Source: Hirundichthys speculiger (Eukaryota > Chordata > Actinopteri > Beloniformes > Exocoetidae). From it: a DNA stretch of 64,000 nt. This document shows positions 44,229 through 56,538 of the stretch, piece after piece; position 1 is the stretch's first letter, and the number at the start of each line of letters is the position of its first letter. Where the stretch lies: positions 911,501 to 975,500 of the forward strand of contig JAGFBZ010000860.1 of the NCBI GenBank assembly GCA_018398805.1. The letters run 5' to 3'. Both the position numbers and the translations under genes were made by a program. The notes beneath the pieces are model-generated. The model saw only the letters and a list, made by a program, of their open reading frames with translations. It was not told the origin of the DNA and searched no databases.

Positions 44229-45391
44229 GATGGAACGGTATGGAACGGTTATCAGTATTACAGTAAAGCGCAGTAAAATTTTACACGATAACGATTACTG
44301 TTTATGTTTGACTTCATCTCATTATCGCGGTCGATTACCGGGATATGTAATATTAACCTCATTCAAGTCTGCGAGCGACTCGCGACTGTGTATCGCGTGA
44401 ATATGTAGCTTGTAACATCGACATCGTAATGTGAGCATGGCAGTAAGTGGTGATGGCACGCAGGACATTTACCAACCCACTAAAAGGATGAAATCCAAGG
44501 TCTGGACATTTTTTTTTTTTTTAAGAATGCAGAGTGACAAATGGTGGAGGACAGTTATCCTGTCTGCAGAGCACTTGTTTACATTTTACTGTAATTTGTA
44601 AAAGCAACTTGAAGGAGCTAAGGCTAATGCTTCAAGCTACTGAGATGTTTGACCAAGAGTAACCTGGTCGACGCACTTCGCTAACTTGCATTTTGTAAAC
44701 GTTACCGTTGCGTGTTGATCAAAAAAGGACCGGAACGATGTTCTTCTGATGCAGTTAAAATATTAATTTATTCCATTAACTGATCCGACAACCATAATGC
44801 CGGCCAATCAAAAACCTTTTGCCCTTCCGGGTCAAACACCTAACCAATAACAGGCAGCTACCTTTATACCTGACCCTCAGGTAACAACACAGCGACACCC
44901 ACAGACACACAGAGTGAACTACAATTCAGAACAACATATTTGGCTCCTTTACAACTGTTTCTTTATTTGCACATTTATACTTATTTAAGGTTCAGCTTAA
45001 AGTCCAAAGTTTATTTCATTTGAACTTGCACTATAATTTTTGTTCCTGATAATTGTTTACATATTTTGACCTACTATGGTTGTTAAAGTGTGTATTTAAA
45101 TCTGCAGCAGACAAATTAGCTTTGTTCCTGTTATTTATTTTGTTCATTTAAAATAAAACCTCTTTCCGTGCCAGTTGTTTGCCCTTTTAATGTGAAAGAT
45201 TCATTTTCATAAAATTTTGGCTTCTGATGTTTTAGTATTGCAAGAAAATCACAAAATTTTGTGAAATTATTTAAATGTATGTGTTTTTTGGACATTTGTA
45301 CAGGATTAAGAATACCGCGATAATATCGTAAACTGTGATAATTCGGTCACCATAATCGAGATATCAAATTTTTCATATCGTTACATCCCTA
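44229..45391 (+). mobile_element. hAT-like element, near-perfect 8-bp TSD, degenerate left end
   Basis: The right end CATATCGTTACATCCCTA is typical. The left end GATGGAACGGTATGG has lost its first bases. Octamers TTATATAC (44221-44228) and ATATATAC (45392-45399) match at 7 of 8. The insertion splits a dispersed repeat, which independently confirms the boundaries. Confidence 0.8.
44437..44545 (+). pseudogene. hAT transposase N-terminal scrap
   Basis: The plus strand reads MAVSGDGTQDIYQPTKRMKS then KVWTFF before a T-run and loss of frame. A KSKVWxFF start leading to a BED finger is usual in hAT transposases; here the finger itself is not recognisable. The remainder of the gene is gone. Confidence 0.45.
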
Positions 45392-45399
45392 ATATATAC

Positions 45400-48300
45400 A
45401 CACAGGACTTAACGGTCCACTCAGTGACCGGAGGGGTGTCCAGCTCCTGTGGCTTCAGATGTTAAACAACTGCTCCATCCCACCTGGCCGCTGGTGTGAA
45501 GTGTTGGTACGTGTGGCGCTTTACATCACTGCCCAACATCTTCACCTCGCTCTCAGGTATTCAGAGGTTCAGGTGCAACTGTTAATTTTCATTTTTAGTT
45601 TCTCTTTTTCAAATCTTACTGTCATGAACTTTAACATCTTAGAACTCTTGGGGTAAATTTGTTGGCACATCGAGAGGTCTTGAAGGTCTTCATCTTTTAA
45701 AGATCGATTCCAACCTTGCCGGGATGCCCGATCCTAAGGAGACAGAAAATTGTTTTCGCTCTTCTTCGTTTCTGAATAAGCTTTCTCACTGTAAAACGAT
45801 GGACTCCTACAAGGACGTTCGGAGGCGAGGGCCACGGCCGCCCCGACAGCCCGTTAGATCACATTAGATCACAATAAAATCCTTGAATCTCGTCTTGACT
45901 GACATGCCTGGATACATGTGTGGAGGCAGAGCAGCAGCATAATCTGACTCGGGGCCAAACATCAACAACCATCTGATGCAGCTAGCGTGGTTGCTGCTGC
46001 GAGAACATGACAGATAAGTGTTTCCGTCTTCAACCATCCCACTGGTTTGACTTGTGGGACCCCATTAAGTAAGTATCTCCACATAAGCCTCTAAACAATA
46101 CATGAACGGTACACTGTACAGAAGACGCTGTAAAAAAAACCTGTCTTGTTCGCATCACGCTATACAGTTATGTCTTATATTAGCATTGACGCTACCACGC
46201 TAACAAACTTCAGCTACAAGCTGGACAGCGTACCAACCTGCAGAGCTGTCAATCAACTGCCATGCAGCAGCAGAGGACAACGCTGGGCGATGTACGTGGG
46301 GACTGTTAGCCCAAAGACGATTCTGTGCAATGCTGGCAGTTTAAAAAAATGAAACAAACAAAAAAAAAAAAACCCAGTGAAACTGAGTGTAGGGTGTCCA
46401 TGAACTGAGCTGTTAGTCTACTTAATTAAAAGCCTTGGAAATCACCAGAGAGTCGAGCTAACCCGCTACCAAGTTTGAATCCAGTTTCAGCTGCTGCAGA
46501 TGAGTGTTGCAGCACAACAGACAATGCTTTTTTCTATGGAAGGGGCTGCACTCCTCACAAAGGGGGGAGGGGGGGGGGCAGGCAACATTCCTGCACACAA
46601 TCTGCCCCATTTTTGCAAAAATAAAGTTTGACTGAACACACACACAGAGACACAGTCTTGCCCAGCACTTGACAGATATGTTGACTTTAGTTCTTCTTCA
46701 GTCATCCACTGTCTCTGTGCACAGGATTGACTGATGTTAGTAGTGTGAAATCTTCAACATAAAGGTAAAGTGTGCATTTTTTTTGAAGGACGATAACCCC
46801 CCCAAAAAACTGCAGTTCATAAGGCACCGGAGGGCCTGGTGGCCCACAAAACAGTGAAGAGTTACAGTTGAACTAGTAATAGTTAGGCTGAACTATTTGA
46901 TCCAAAGACTTTAGAGTCCAGGGACATTGAGTCCCATGTGGAAATTTACTTACAACCCTTTCCAAATATAGCCTCCAGCCCACTCCCTCTGACCACAAAT
47001 TAGATTGAAGTAGGTGTAGAAAACGTTTGACTGACCCCACCCCTAACTGATCCTCAGCAACCATTACTTCACCGAGATCACTGCTGATGTCTGTCCTCTT
47101 TGGCATTGTGTTAACACTCATCTTAATGCTGCAGACAAGCCGGGTGAACAAAGGCAGAGCGCGTAATCTTTGTATGACTGCATCTCGTAAGGACTCGAGG
47201 GGGAATCATTTGGCGGTGGGGTACAGTAGACAGCATCTCAGCTTTAAACAAAGCTATTAAATGTAAGAAAGTAGAGTTTAGGTGAAATGTTATTGTCTTT
47301 TAAGAACCTAACTGGAATATAATTGGACACACATCCACCTGTTTCCTGCCAAAAGAGATGATTAACTTTTTGGTTGTACTCCGGGTCTATCTTTTTTAAT
47401 TTGTGCATCTGTGATCAAGCCAAGTGGAAAGGTGCCCCCACAGGATGGCAAATGGATGCAATTAATTTTCTCCACTAATTAGCAAAACATCTAAATCACG
47501 GCTAATTGAATAAACCTCTGTACTGCCGGGTTGACGACAACCGCTGTGAAAAACACAGCTGTGTCTTACAGCTCCATCTCATGGTTCTTGTGAAGGATGA
47601 GATGAAAAGAACAAGATAAACGACACAAACACGAGCATCTGTGGCCACTGGACATTTCTCTGGAAAAACAAACAAATAAAATGTCCTTTCGCCCATGAAA
47701 TCAATTCTTACATGAATTAAAGTCACAAAGATATAACTTTACAGCTTTGCCTCTTTTCATATGTCCCAAAGTCATGCTAATATGCCTTGCCCCGTCTCTT
47801 CCACCAGCGCTGCAGCTACTCATCCTTGCGTTAAGCCAAACTTAAGTCTCCATTAGCTACATTTCACATCTGGGGTTAATTTTTTGTAAAACATCAGATA
47901 CAATATATAAGCAATGGATAATTAGGAGCATGGTCTTTTGACTGACAGATGTAGCCGATGGCTAGCTGTCATCGCTTAGGTACTTGGCGCTAACTGTCTT
48001 AACGTCTGAGTTGTGAGTAAAGACAATAAGAACAGTGCATAGTGTTGAGTGATCTATGAGATTTTGGGATCATCTTGGCTATTATGTGGGAGAAATATTT
48101 AAGAACTATTCTCTAATTGTGAAATAAGGATTATAAGTGATCATTTCAGTGTGTCTGGCTGCAGAATGAGCGTTATCTGTCCCGTTGTGGAATGTGAAAC
48201 AATGTGAAACAAACAGCCAGCGTTGTGTGCAGCTTAAAAATATAATAATGATTTGATCCCCTTTAGAAAGAGAAGAAAGAAAAGAGAGTGCTTGTTTTGT

Positions 48301-48439
48301 GTATTAAGAAACCAATTGAGGACGAATTTAGGATTGTAATTGGTTAACAAATTCTGTAGAGGAGGAAGCTAGATTAAATTGTTCAAAACAATCTGAATTG
48401 TCCAAGACCAACTCTAAAGGCTAGTAAAAGACCTTGGAG
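45400..48439. other. unassigned stretch
   Basis: About 3 kb. The first 40 bases continue the split dispersed repeat. A G-rich run lies at 46561-46578. No gene or repeat family is otherwise recognised. Confidence 0.35.
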
Positions 48440-49425
48440 GCACTATGTGCGGCTGTTATTAAAATATTAAGATTATAAAGAATCTTTTTGCATATACGTG
48501 GAAAACTCATGACCATGGATAATAGGTGCAGGAAGTTGTTCGGCCTTGGCAGTGGGCTGGTTGCAGCCACGTGCGGAGTTTGTAAACAGGCTAACCTTGG
48601 AATATGGTTGACTGTATGGGACTTGGAACGTGGACCAATAAGGCTAGCCTTGTGGGATGGATGAATGTGTAAGACTTGGAACGTAGACCAATCATGTAAG
48701 AATATGTAAATATGATTACACATGTCATTGTGAAACCAATCAGGAGTGATATGTAAATATGGTATTGTACGGCCTTCATGAATTATAACCAATCAAGATG
48801 TGTGAACTCTGCGAGGACTTTGGGGGTTGGAGCAAGTCAGGTGTGGCCAGCCAGAAGGCTTTAAAAGCTGAGGAGTGGAAGGATTTGAGGTTTTTTTCTG
48901 AGGAGTGTCGAGGAAACAGGACTAACTTGGGACCGAGCAAGCTAAACCAACACCTAAGGATATATTCAAAAGGAATTAATTCTTCAAGAACAAAGAAACA
49001 ACACTCCCAATTGGATTAACCATTTTTTTCCATTCTTGAAGGATATTTTGGGAGCCTTTTTGGATTTATTCTAGCTCACTGCTAGCCAGGGGGAGGAGCC
49101 AGAGTCGAGTTCTTAGGGCTTTTGGCCAGGACGACCACCTCACTCCTCAGCAGCCTCGGAAAGGGCAAACTGGCCATTTGCCTACCCCCAACCGTCCTTG
49201 GATCAACACAGATGAATTAATTTGTAAGCCACAGCTTTATTTTAGAATTAGTGATTGTATTTTCAATGTTTAACCAATGAATACTGTTGCTTAACCTTGC
49301 CAACATGCTTAAATAAATACAACATTAACACAAGATGTCGTGGTGGACATTGGATCTGTCCTCACAACTCTGCAACTTTGGGTGTTTCTCCGCCTATCAA
49401 CACAGGTTCTGATTGGTTACTCTAG
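48440..49425 (+). mobile_element. LTR-like unit with CCAAT boxes, TATA-like box and polyA signal
   Basis: Four CCAAT boxes lie at 48635, 48688, 48736 and 48789 (spacings 53, 48, 53 bp). The first two sit in a 53-bp duplication (ACTTGGAACGTGGACCAAT and ACTTGGAACGTAGACCAAT). A TTTAAAA box follows at 48860 and AATAAA at 49312. This is the layout of an LTR promoter (U3) with a long R region. No pol sequence adjoins it and the ends are not defined, so it may be a solo LTR or a host promoter. Confidence 0.5.
48621..48793 (+). promoter_or_regulatory. four CCAAT boxes in a duplicated module
   Basis: All four boxes are in the same orientation, the last about 70 bp upstream of the TTTAAAA box, within the usual range for NF-Y sites. 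Confidence 0.55.
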
Positions 49426-49433
49426 CCCTATAT

Positions 49434-49683
49434 TGTCACAGACCCTTGGGGCTTGCTGTCCAAGCCACTAAACCTAACCTAGCCGGTAACAAGAGCCCAG
49501 ATCATAAGGGGGGAGCTGCAGTTAACGAATGTGGCTGATAACTGTACCTAAAGCCAAGCTGTTCCTTTAGGGTAGTTATCAGATTAGGCAGGGTAGACTT
49601 TCGGATGGATTTTTGTTTAATAAACCTTTTTGTTTTGAACTCCTGCTCTTGGGTCCAAACTCAGTTAACTGGAAACCATGACA
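49434..49683 (+). mobile_element. solo-LTR-like element related to the one at 15355-15780
   Basis: Starts TGTCACAG and ends ACCATGACA. The last 70 bases share AATAAACC, CTCCTGCTCTTGGGTCC and CCATGACA with the LTR at 15355-15780. The flanks TATAT and GTATC do not form a clear TSD. Confidence 0.65.
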
Positions 49684-51145
49684 GTATCTTGTCCGACAAA
49701 ACATTCAAGAGATGAAAACACTAATCAAAAAAAAAAAATGAACCCATTTCTTGATATCAATAAAACTCTCTGATGCAGACAAGTTTGTCATCTCTGATAT
49801 CTGAGAAACCTCCATCAGGAATCCACCACAGCTTCATGGGTGTCTCTGTGATGGACTGAGTCGCTGCATGGGTGTCTGTCAGCACTTAAAAAAGTCATTA
49901 ACATTTAAAGAGACAATATGAAGATTAAACATGCAAAACTGCCATGGATTAAGATAAAAACTAAGACATTTACCCAAGCTCTACATATGATTGGAGGTAG
50001 GAGTAATTTGTTCCTCCCAAAGAAAAGTCTGGAGCCATGAACATTTTCATGAATGCTGAAACATTAGTAAATTTCCTTCTTTTCAGAGTTCCTGCATAAA
50101 TTTGTTCTGCTTTCCCTGTTTGTTTCTCTAGAGTGAAAAAAGCATCAGTGATTTGAATGCTATTGAACACCGAACCTTTAAAAAAAGCATGCACTAGTGC
50201 ACTAAAATGAGTCCCTACAATGCTGACGTTTAGCAGTTAATTATATTTTCACCGTTAAGTGTTTTACTTTATTTCGTGGAAAAGCACTAAAGACAAGGAT
50301 GAGGTGGATGTAACATCCAACTTTGAATGAGGAAAAGTGATTTTCAACAATTGCTAAAGATGAAGTGGTGCAAAGATGTCATGATGATTCTCATTTACGT
50401 TCGCTCATGTCTGCACCGTCCAGCCATAACATGAACATACCTCCCCATGTTTGTCCACATGTTGGACAATAGAGAGCTAAAAAGCCTCTCACTTTTGGGA
50501 GTCTTTATTTTCATCTGAGATATCCAGGTACACAAGGCTCAAGCTTTGCTTTCTGCTTTGCCTTTATTTATTTTGAACTGATTCTGCTGCTTCAGGTCAG
50601 AGATATAACCTTTAAGAAATATGAAATGCTCTACAGTGGGACTGTGATTGAATGAAAATTTGCTGCATCGTTGGAAAAGCATAATCTGCATGTTAAATCA
50701 CAACTATTAGTGCTGCTAACTTTAAATCACCACACTGTGTTTCAATGTGCACGCTACATGACACGCTCTGACTTCCACCGTGTATGTAGCTGAATGTAAA
50801 CTGAATGACCACAACATGCACACAAATGATACCATGGTTGAAGCGAGTTAGGAAGCGCTCGTGCCTGGTGACACGTCCGTTTGGTGACACATGTTGTTAA
50901 ACTAATTGAAAAGATATTTGTGTTTAATCTAGTGCCAAGAAGAGACCACAAACAAGGATTTTAATACAAGCTTTATTATGCAATGCAGAATATTTTCGGC
51001 TGAGTTATTACACCCTCTTAACGTCACAGAGACATGAAGAGAGCACACTTGTATCCCCGATTTCTCTCCTTTTTTATAAGAAAGAAGAAAGGGGGGAGGT
51101 TACATCCCCCTGCATATTTTCTATTCTTGTCTGCTGAGTATAGAG
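49684..51145. other. unassigned stretch
   Basis: No recognised feature. Confidence 0.4.
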
Positions 51146-51699
51146 CAGTGGTCCCCAACCTTTTTGTAATTACAGACCGGTCAACACTTGACAATTTAAC
51201 TGCGGATCGGGAGTGGGGGGGGGGGCTTCCTCGTTATGTTACACCAATAACACAACATGAGTATAACATCAAAGTCTCTGGTAACATCCTCTGTACCTAT
51301 AAACAACAACACAAAAACCTCACCTGACTCACCTGTGGTGATAAATCCATATTTCAGTAGGACCCCTGGTATTGTCTGTTAAAAGCTTTCTTTTTCTTGG
51401 AAGTCATAGGCTGTTCTTCTTTCTCTTCACTGTGAATTTTCTCCTTCACAAGGAAACTTTCCAAAGTCGTCTGTTTCTTAATCATTTTGGTAGCTGGGTT
51501 AAAATTTGGCGCTCAAGTGACTGAGATGTAACCAAGAGAATCTGATCATTTTTCAAAATAAAAGATTTTTCAAAGTAAAAGCTCGTTGAGACTCATATAA
51601 TAAATGAAACTTAAATAGCTATTTTTTTTCTTGTGTGGCCCGGTACCAATTGATCCACGGCCCGGTACCGGTCCGCGGTCCGGGGGTTTGGGACCACTG
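51146..51699. mobile_element. hAT-like element (CAGTGGTCCCCAACC ends)
   Basis: The left end CAGTGGTCCCCAACC and right end GGTTTGGGACCACTG are inverted repeats, the same family as 25041-25509. Flanking octamers GTATAGAG and GTCCATGT agree at only 4 of 8. Confidence 0.75.
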
Positions 51700-54065
51700 G
51701 TCCATGTGGTGGGTCTGTAGCTTCCACATGTCACAGTTCCAGATATATGTGCGTTTACATTGTCTTGGTCCAGTAGTAGGGATCGTAAACAAAATGTATT
51801 TATCTGTGCAAGCCACAAAACTTTTGGAGGGTCGGGTCCCAGTCCTAAAGACCAAACTCCACCTTTTATTTGATTAAAAAATTAAAACAGCAACCATTTC
51901 AAAGATAACAAAACTGGGGGCTCATTCATAAAATCTAAAGACAGCAGGCAGACTGTCATGTCTTCAATTGAAGACATCTACATTTCCATTTAAGTTTAAT
52001 AAGTTAGTTTAAAAGGTTATAAATAGGTGTATTTAAAGAACTAAATAAGATATAAAGATACAAATAGTGATACATCTTTTCCAGCAAGGATAGTTTTTTG
52101 TTGTTTGTGGCAGAGTGAGCTCTCTTCTCGGTAATAGACCCATCTTTGCGTTTCCTTTGCAAAGTACTCCGTTGCAGGGAGAATTAGGTTTAAGTGTTCA
52201 AATACGCTTTGTTGATGGTTGAGCCTCGGCAAATGGTCGTCTTTGTGAATACCCTGTATTTATATTTAAGTTGCCCCTAACCCAGTTTATTTCAATTGTA
52301 AGAATTCACTGCCGTGAGCATGTCATGTGTATTAGCTTTTTTTTGTAATTGTACCTTCCTGTTTTGTACAGTTACCACTTCACACTTGCAATATAAAATG
52401 CTTCAAAGCAAGAAAAGGAAGCCTTGTGTCCTGAGTGTTTTTTTTATGGTTTGCTGGCTGTCTAGCAACACAGAGTCCCATGTCGTGAGGACAGGCACAT
52501 ATGCAATACAGTTATGTCGTAAGACTTTAAACAGTTAAATGTGCACTAAAATCTTTAAACTAATTCAAATCCTAACAAAATGAATCTTTATGCATGCACC
52601 CTGTGTTACACAGCTCCCGCCGTTTCAGTACCAGTCAACTACATCCGACTGTAATGTGACTGTCAAGATGGCAGTTTGTTAGCTTGTTCACTGTTTTGTT
52701 TGTCTTCATGGCACAAAGCGCAGTCTCTCTATGAAATCCCCTGCATAAGTTAACGTCTTTTCAGAGTACTCAGGGGAAATTCAGGGGAAAGAAAAAGGTA
52801 GAAAGTCTCACACATCTCTCAGGGATTACAAGGATTTCCATAGGAATGACTCGTCAGCAGCTGACGTGGTGTTGGTGTCCACCGTGAGGCATCAAAATTA
52901 CTGTAGAAGAACATGACCGGGATTAAAACTAATAAACAAAATGACAATTAGAAATGAAGCTCTGCTCTTAATAAAATTAAGAAACCATTTAATTGTAATG
53001 AGTAACACCTTTCACGTGATTATTAAATGAAAATGAAGCTAAAAAGGGAAAAAAAAAGTCACGTGGTCAGTTTTAAGAGGGAGCTAGCAGCCAAGTACCA
53101 CTAATCATCAATGTAACCTCAAAAAGGTCCTTCAGGACTGCAGCATTCAGATATGTCCCAACACAACGACAAGAAGGAAAGACACTAGCAATGGTCTAAG
53201 AGGAGCATTTGTAATCTGTAAAGAGTTATGAAACCATTTCCAAACAGATTGGAGCTTAACGTTCGGCAGTAAGAAAGATTTTTCTCAACTAGAAATCAGT
53301 CAGGACAGTTACCAATCTTACCATGAGGGTACCGGCCCGAAAATTTACCCCAGTTTAAACTGTGCTCCAATAAATATATATATAAAATAAAAAAAAATAT
53401 ATCCAAGATCTACTCCTCAGACTTGACAAATCATACTGAATATATTAAATGTCAAAATCCTTGAGAGCACAATTAGAAAAAGATGGAATAAGAATGACTT
53501 GTTTGGAAGATGTATCAGAGAAAGCCTTTTGCGTTTTAAAAAGAACCGTGTGTTCCAGTGATTTTGATGAAAATCTTACCGATGCCTGCAGGCCATTTTT
53601 TATTTTACAGAGTGGCCCGCGTTAACAGATAACAAGGAAAAAATAGGATCGGATTCAATAAAACAACGATCAAACGTTCTCAAAAGTGTCGTCGGCATTA
53701 AAACCACAAAGTTTACAATAAAAATGCAAACACTGGGGAGTCTTTTTTTTGAATATCGCGTCCAGCTGGAGCTCAAAACAGTTTGCTGTCAGCGACCATG
53801 CCGAGGTGTTTGAACTGGCGCATCACGTGCACAGCTTGATCCTTCACCCTGACAGGAGAGATCAGACTTGGTGTTTTTTTTAAATCAGTCCACATATCTT
53901 TAGCTCTTTTTCACACTGAGGGGCATGTTGAAAGTCGTCTCTGCTGAGGTGGGACACGATAGCAGAAACTTCTGCAAATTTGATGATATGATGCCCGTTA
54001 CGATGGCTGCGGCACTTGTTTGCATATAAACCGAATGAAAGAGGGGAGGGGACACAGACCTGAGT
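51700..54065. other. unassigned stretch
   Basis: About 2.4 kb. AT-rich tracts near 53370-53400, no recognised gene or repeat family. Confidence 0.4.
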
Positions 54066-54614
54066 AGGGGCCAATTCTAATTCCTCCCTTAACCCTCAGT
54101 CTCAACCCTCGCCCTTAACTCTCAGTCTTTGGCCCTCAAAAGTAAGTGTCAGGGCTATCTCGTAACTTAAAAATGGGACACCCCTTGAGTGCAGTTACGA
54201 CTTCAGACTGTGGGGGGCGGCCTTACGCCAAAGCTACGTCCAGTCTGTCAAGAAAATGACAACGAAGAAGAAGGAGAAGAAGACATAGAAGAAGAATAAG
54301 ATGATATAAATATATATAACGGAGACGACAAGATAGTTTTGTAACATTTATATCTTTATTATCTACGAAAATACTTTCATTTGAAGCTCGCTTTTTTCGG
54401 CGCCATCCTTTGCGAAAATATGCAATGCCTTCTGGGTAGCCCTTACTTCCAAGGGTGGTGCTGGAGAATCTCAATATTGAGGGCGATACAGTCTCAAACT
54501 TGTCCCTCAACTTGACGTTCTTAGAAGTGGGATAGCACTTGCACTTCACGGGAGCGCGCATTTTTGAGATTGAGGGTTGAGATTCAGGATTAAGGGAGGA
54601 ATTGGAATTCACCC
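54066..54614 (+). mobile_element. MITE with GGGTGAATTCC-type ends (copy 2)
   Basis: The right end GGAATTGGAATTCACCC is intact; the left end is eroded (GGGGCCAATTCTAATTCCTCC). It is collinear with 26806-27555 but shorter, with a different centre (54215-54330). Confidence 0.88.
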
Positions 54615-55337
54615 ATATATTCAGTTTTCTGTTTATCCATGAACACAAGGTTATTTTTTAATATCGTCTCTAATGAAATATCATTTACTGTACTGACTGA
54701 GTTTTTGAATTTCAATAGACTAGCAGTTCTTTTATCTGCTTTGGGTGCTTATTTAACACAACTCTATGAGAGTTTTAAAATCCTAATATAACAGTTTTTT
54801 TTTTTTTTTTTGTCCTCAGCTCTTCAGACTCGTGTATCTGTATTCAGACATTTGTTGATATTATTTCTGTTTTTTACCCTGGATGCATTGGCGACTGTCC
54901 AGGGCGGACCCCATGCTTCCCTCGATGACAGATGCATGGATAGATGGATGTGAACATTTTTAGGACTTTGTTCTGCATTCAGTTGTGTGAGTTGGTCTGT
55001 TTGAGAACCCAAGTGCTGGAGACCAGAGAGGCTGGAGTTGTTTTACACGGTGGCCCTCATCCAGACTAGTTGTGAGCCTGGCTCCTACTCAGAAGATCTT
55101 CCAAAAGGATTCTCCAAACTGAGATCTCTGTCTGCTGCAGGTAACGGCCCGTGACTATCACACACGATGAGTCGATCGCATCCCACTGATCCTGTTCATA
55201 ATTTCATGAAGCCAGAGGAGGTGTGGTCAGCGTCCATGCAAAGGCAGTTCATCCAGACGACATGTCAGATAGCTGAACTTGGCCCAACCTTATTCAACAC
55301 AAGAGTGTTGCCCAGTCAAAACACTGTTCTCCTACAG
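54615..55337. other. mostly unassigned; short piece of the dispersed repeat at 54880-54950
   Basis: ACCCTGGATGCATTGGCGAC and GATGCATGGATAGATGGATG suggest an eroded relative of the 19015 family. A T-run lies at 54793-54812. Confidence 0.4.
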
Positions 55338-55382
55338 CAGGGGTGTCCAAACACTGTCCTTGAGGTCCTGCATGCCTTAGAC

Positions 55383-55590
55383 CAGGGGTGTCCAAAGTTG
55401 GTCCTCGAGGGCCGCTGTCCTGCAGGTTTTAGATGTTTCCCTCCTTCTTCAAACCCTGATACAAGTGACTTTGTCATTAACAGATATGTGCTGACCTTTA
55501 TGACAGGATGATGGTGACTTTTAGTTAGGATCAGATGTGTTAAAGTAGAGAAACATGCAAAACCTGCAGGACCGACTTTGGCCACCACTG
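55383..55590. mobile_element. hAT-like MITE (CAGGGGTGTCCAAAGTTGG family)
   Basis: The left end CAGGGGTGTCCAAAGTTGG and the right end CCGACTTTGGCCACCACTG are inverted repeats. Flanks CCTTAGAC and CATTAAAT match at 5 of 8. A separate end of the same family lies at 55338-55370. Confidence 0.8.
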
Positions 55591-55780
55591 CATTAAATGT
55601 TGCTTCAGCGCACCTGAATGGAATGAACGGGTGTCGTGCAGACCTGGATGACGAGCTGATGGGGATCCATTCATTAGAATCAGGTGTGTTGTGTCAGGGA
55701 AACCGAGTTTGGACATCCCGGTCCTCCAGCAATAAATGAAGGGAATTCAAGAGCATGCTGGTGGACCTGTAGCCTGAGAC
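55591..55780. other. eroded hAT-like repeat pieces
   Basis: CCATTCATTAGAATCAGGTG and GTTTGGACATCCCGGTCCTCC resemble the same family as 55383-55590. Confidence 0.45.
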
Positions 55781-56468
55781 TAGAGGTCTTTGGAACAACC
55801 CGAAAACCAGAGGTTCCGACCCGACCCGGATCGGGTCTCGTGTCCATTCAAAAGACGTGACTCTGGGTTCGGGTCGGAATCGGTACAGTTACTCTCGGGT
55901 CCGGTCGGTGCTCTCTGACAGGCTGGGTCCTTGTTTACTCCAGAGAGGTAAAGATATTGGAGGTGGCAGCCAATGTCAGGACTCGGGGCAGTTAAATGAT
56001 TTTTAATTAACATGGCGTGTTTGTCATGAAACAATCGTGTTGGATGAGAGAACATGTTCACGACACGTCCTGACCAGTGTAGGTGATTAGTGTTAGCAGT
56101 TGCTACCAATAGCGTCTGAATCCACAAAGAAAATAACAATGTGGATTTATTGTTGTTTACATCAGGTAGCCTATGTAGCAACTGAACCGGGTAGAAGAAG
56201 ACAACTTTAGGTAAGAAAATCAAGTTTTATTCAATGCTAGACAATTTTTAACATGAGCAACTATGGGCTGTATTGTCTCGGTTCTATTCGGGTAACTCGG
56301 TTCAGTTCGTGGTCGGAAACTAAAGACTCGAGTCAAGTTGGTTCCGGGTCCAAATATTGCGGGTCCATTCGGGTTTGGATCCCCGGACTTATGATAATAG
56401 ATCGGGTCGGTTTCGGGTCGAATTTTCACGGGTCTATTCGGGTTCAGGTCCATGAAAGTGGACCCGGT
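55781..56468 (+). mobile_element. MITE with TAGAGGTCTT end (copy 2), right end lost
   Basis: Collinear with 22356-23027 from TAGAGGTCTTTGGAAC to CATGAAAGTGGACCCG. The terminal GTGAAGACCTCT is missing. It shares GGTGGCAGCCAATGTCAGGA and AGAAGAAGACAACTTTAGGT. Confidence 0.85.
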
Positions 56469-56538
56469 TTTTATTTCTTTACTTTTTGGTCCAAAATAGT
56501 AAATGAGACAATATTTTCCCAGTATTTCATTGGGTGAC

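Noticed and set aside
48421..49019. 123- and 73-codon open frames in the LTR-like unit
   Set aside because: They overlap the CCAAT/TATA region and its downstream leader and show no domain.
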